A DNA stretch of 64,000 nt from positions 7,432,001 to 7,496,000 of the forward strand of contig NC_052678.1 of NCBI RefSeq assembly GCF_016802725.1. Reading direction: 5' to 3'. A program made the position numbers and the translations under genes. A model generated the notes under the pieces. That model was not told the origin of the DNA. It ran no database searches and saw only the letters and a list, made by a program, of their open reading frames with translations. Positions within the stretch are counted from its first letter, which is position 1. Each line of letters starts with the position of its first letter. Positions 60,736-64,000 of this stretch are shown piece by piece. The DNA is from Solenopsis invicta (taxonomy: Eukaryota > Arthropoda > Insecta > Hymenoptera > Formicidae).

Positions 60736-62269
60736 TCGCTTGGTCGCTACAGCGCTTTCTCTGTCCTCTTTCCTCCTCTGCGCCTCGTTTCTCGACGACG
60801 TCGAAGTATCTAATTTCATATAGGCACACAAGAATATACAGAGGGATTCACAAACGTTGCCAATTTTCGTTCCGTTTCTCTGCCTTTTCGCAGATTCTAC
60901 CTTTCAGGGAAACGCGGATTCTGGCGAAGCTGAATATAATAACGTATACATTTGTTTGCCACGTGGTTTTACGGATCAGGGTTTAGACGAACGGTTTTTA
61001 CACTTTTCACAGAATATTGTCGCTTATCAATTTTCTCTTATCTGTCGTACGATAGTCACAGTGTCCCTCTGAATCTGTCGTAACCGATCTTCGGAATGTG
61101 TAGTGCTTCTAGCATCGCGACACATACACATGCATACACACACGCGCGAGATAGACATCGAAGGTCATAAAAACAAAATCCGAGACCTTACGTCCATTCA
61201 TAGACGTTGCAAATATTCCAAGGGAAAAACTAAACTGCGCATAAAGTGCAGATTATTTATCTCGGTGGAGGCGGATTAATATGCGCAGTATTACTATACA
61301 TATATGTTATCACATTAAATACAGTGCACAGCACCAAAGTTGCATGTTGACGTGTACGATAAAATGTACTTTAATCCTGTCCTGAAACCGAAACTTGCAA
61401 TTACGTAAATAGTCGGAAATGCACAAGTTTCGTTCAATAAATTCGTAAAATAGATGCTTCTAGGAACGAAAAATAGTAACGCAAAACTTGTTTTGATACT
61501 CTATTTTAATTGGATTTTTTTGGTAAGTGAAAGACATTGGAGAAGACAGTAGAATTAAATTTAATTAAATTGTTGAAATCACCGAGACTCTTAAAAAAAT
61601 ATATATAAACACTGAAAATGTTAAAAAAGTGCCAGATATATTTTTCGTCTTAATAGTGTTTTTACACAAAAATTTGTTAATATTTCTTGCTGTAATAATT
61701 CTTCTATCCTATCTATTCTGAGATAATTCTTCATCAATTTGAAACATAAAAAATTTAAATTAAAAAATATAGATAAAAGACTCTCACTGCGTTGATAATA
61801 AAATGCCGAGTGCGGAACACCCAGTATAACGTCAGGTGTTGTGTCTACAGAAGGAAAGAAAAAAAAAAAAAATTGCGAAATATCGCATGATCGCACGAGG
61901 CTATAACATGGCATGGCATAGCATAATGAAGCAGAAAAGCGGAGATATCGCGGCTCGTTTTAACCCTTTACGTCATGTGATCTGGAAGTTACGTGCTCCT
62001 GAGTCTATGCTTCTTATCGATTTAATCAACGTTAATCAATTATCAATTGCGTAATTTTTTTTGTCCCAAAAGGAATTCGGTTATGAATAATTAATTGCAC
62101 TTTCTCAGCTCTCCAACGTATCAGATTACGTACTGGAGATTGGGGATTGCGAATTGACGATCAGATATCATGTACACTTTTAATCATTTCGTTCCAATTC
62201 ATCGAATTCTAATCTCCAATTCACTATACTCAATTCATATAATTGCAGAGAAGAAATAAAAAATACATA

Positions 62270-62816
62270 CACTGAGAAAAAGTTATTTGATTTAAAAATA
62301 AATATTTTAGTAACATTTTACTATACATATTTAAATTATTAAATAAATTGGTAGAGTTTGGTAGTAACTGGTTAAAAAGTTAATAACTTTTAACTTAACT
62401 TAGTTAATTTTAAATGATTTAATTTTTAATTTTTTTTCCACTGAAAGAAAAACAATTATAAAAGAAAAATACATTCTCACATAAAAAACAATATTTCTTT
62501 GTAATTTTATTTTATTTTATTTTATTTTTTTATTTTTTTGAGTAATCTAACTTTAAAAGCTTACGAATTTTTAATTTAATGTGAATAATGCTGTTCAAAA
62601 TTAACCTTTAATTTAACTTAATATAATTTTAATATAACTTTTATCTAGTTAGTTTTTATTCCTGTGATTAATTTTTACGTAACTATATTTTATGATTAAC
62701 TTTAATTTGAACTTAATTTAGTTAAAATATTTACTTGCGTGTGATGTAATAAGATAATTTGATTATATTTGAACGGTACTAATAACATTTGAATCAAATA
62801 ATCTTTCTCGTCAGAA
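62270..62816. repeat. MITE-like element with CACTGAGAAA end, containing repeat copy 2
   Basis: The left end is CACTGAGAAAAAGTTATTTG. The right end, inverted, is CTGACGAGAAAGATTATTTG. Together they form terminal inverted repeats. Inside, about 62372-62740 matches the reverse complement of 34009-34440, so either the dispersed repeat is the core of this element or it inserted into it. A TTTTA pentamer run is at about 62504-62540. Confidence 0.55.
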
Positions 62817-64000
62817 TACTTTATACTAAGAAAATGATACTAAAAAAATTTGTTACATGTATGTAAATTTATTTTATTGAAATAAATCTTTATTTAAATA
62901 CGGCGAAATAAAATATTATTCCTAGGAAATAAACTAATGAATGAGACAAATGAGTCATATTTCATTGAAAGAGAGATTATATTTCACAGGAATGTATATT
63001 TTGTCATCACAATTCATCAATTTTTTGTAATCAATAAATTATCGAAGAAAACGTCACAAGTTACATTAGTTGCTATTATTATGACTTTTCTCAGTGTATT
63101 ATTTTTTTCCTTCAATGATAATGTGAGAAATACTTAATTTTCTCCCATGGTAAGCGAAACATTGTTACGAAAAATGCTTGTCACGTTCAGGTGGTCAAGG
63201 AAAAATGCGGTCAAGGAGTGCTCGCGATATTGTATAAATAGAAATTGTCATTAGCACACACCATTTATTTCATCAGGGGAATTCTTGTACGGATGATGAA
63301 GAAACAATCAAGTCTGATGATTCAAAGCGTTTTTGTAAAGTCATGTAAACAAGAAGTTCCAATCCACTTGTCTAACAGAAACGTCAACATATTTTACATT
63401 GAATGACAAAAAAAAATTTTTGGATGTCCTTATCTGAAGGGCTTTTAATAAAGACTCCTATCATTTAATTACTTCGTAATTTCGACTAATTATTATAGGA
63501 AAAGTGAACTTGATTCCGCTTGCAATTAATGTTGTAAGATATAAAGGCATAGCAACAACAAGGTGGTGCGCAGGGTAGAGAGCAATTATTTTCGTCACCC
63601 TTTTTTACATCTAAATATAGGAGTCCCTAGGATTCCGCATCCACGTCATCACGCTCATGGTGAAGGGTTGAAAAAGGATTCAGAGTTCGCGTTTATCCCA
63701 AGAGACGCAATCGTTTTTCTTGACAAATTTCTCGGTCTTCACCTTCTTCGTCTGTACTAGCGCGAGAGAGTGTTAGTTTTGAATTCTCAAACCCCACCAG
63801 GAAGCGGCCATGAAGCACACCCGCAAGGATGCGGAAGGTTGCGGCCCGTGAAATGCAGCATTGAGCTCCACTGATGTGACGTCGTGACGCATGCGTTGGT
63901 ATACGCTTTTCCTGTCAACAGCATATGATCTCGATTGCGTATGCACGATCGCGTCTTTTGGCATGATATTCGCACGTTATTTGTCCCATTTATAAACTTA

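Larger units (their letters stand above)
59125..64000. other. Repeat-rich right flank
   Basis: AT-rich sequence with repeats (listed separately), possibly the first intron of the gene starting near 59.1 kb. From 63.56 kb to the end the sequence becomes more GC-balanced, with open frames on both strands, including 63773-63975 (-). I see no recognisable domain there; it may be a degraded mobile element or another exon region. Confidence 0.4.

Noticed and set aside
63563..63975. Short frames near the right edge that might be a transposase or pseudogene
   Set aside because: No motif could be recognised on either strand, and the region is cut by the window end. Left as unidentified sequence.
1..64000. 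CRISPR array, operon, prophage or defence-type system
   Set aside because: The window is eukaryotic with introns throughout. The direct repeats present are diverged and not spaced like a CRISPR array.

Overview
The window looks like nuclear DNA from an insect. It is AT-rich, with split genes, short GT-AG introns, CpG-containing promoter stretches and many short palindromic (MITE-like) elements. Gene content and protein lengths match animal orthologues. I think a hymenopteran, perhaps an ant, is most likely, but the window alone does not prove this.

I assembled ten protein genes by joining exons whose phases agree. From left to right they are: RPAP1 (+, 760-5147); CNRIP1 (-, 7384-13989, two exons split by a 6.1 kb intron); PISD (-, 16097-18065); a RHOU/Wrch-like Rho GTPase (+, 19120-20600); LYRM9 (+, 23050-23548); TRMT44 (+, 23613-25694); a 24-exon, 27-finger ZNF236-like protein (-, 26142-41291); NDUFA7 (+, 43175-44203); PI4KA (-, 45008-55249, 22 coding exons); and ZNHIT2 (-, 55946-57813). 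A possible first coding exon of an eleventh gene lies at 59107-59124 (+), and the rest of that gene would run off the right edge. NDUFA7, and several small exons of other genes, are too short to show up as long open frames.

Genes alternate in orientation. The convergent pairs are RPAP1/CNRIP1, TRMT44/ZNF236 and NDUFA7/PI4KA. The divergent pairs are PISD/RHOU, ZNF236/NDUFA7 and ZNHIT2/orphan exon. LYRM9 and TRMT44 are only 64 bp apart on the same strand. The genes are mostly housekeeping genes from unrelated pathways: Pol II assembly (RPAP1), snRNP/R2TP assembly (ZNHIT2), phospholipid and phosphoinositide metabolism (PISD, PI4KA), mitochondria (PISD, LYRM9, NDUFA7), tRNA methylation (TRMT44), transcription regulation (ZNF236) and Rho signalling. 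They do not form one pathway.

The non-coding space holds a 666 bp hAT-type fold-back element with an 8 bp target duplication, at least seven other long inverted repeats, a dispersed AT-rich repeat in two inverted copies, and a block of tandem and palindromic repeats at 59.3-60.7 kb. I found no convincing new multi-gene system. The most testable oddities are the close LYRM9-TRMT44 spacing, the non-CAAX C-terminus of the Rho protein, a GC-AG intron in ZNF236, CNRIP1 in an animal group thought to lack CB1, and the hairpin elements.
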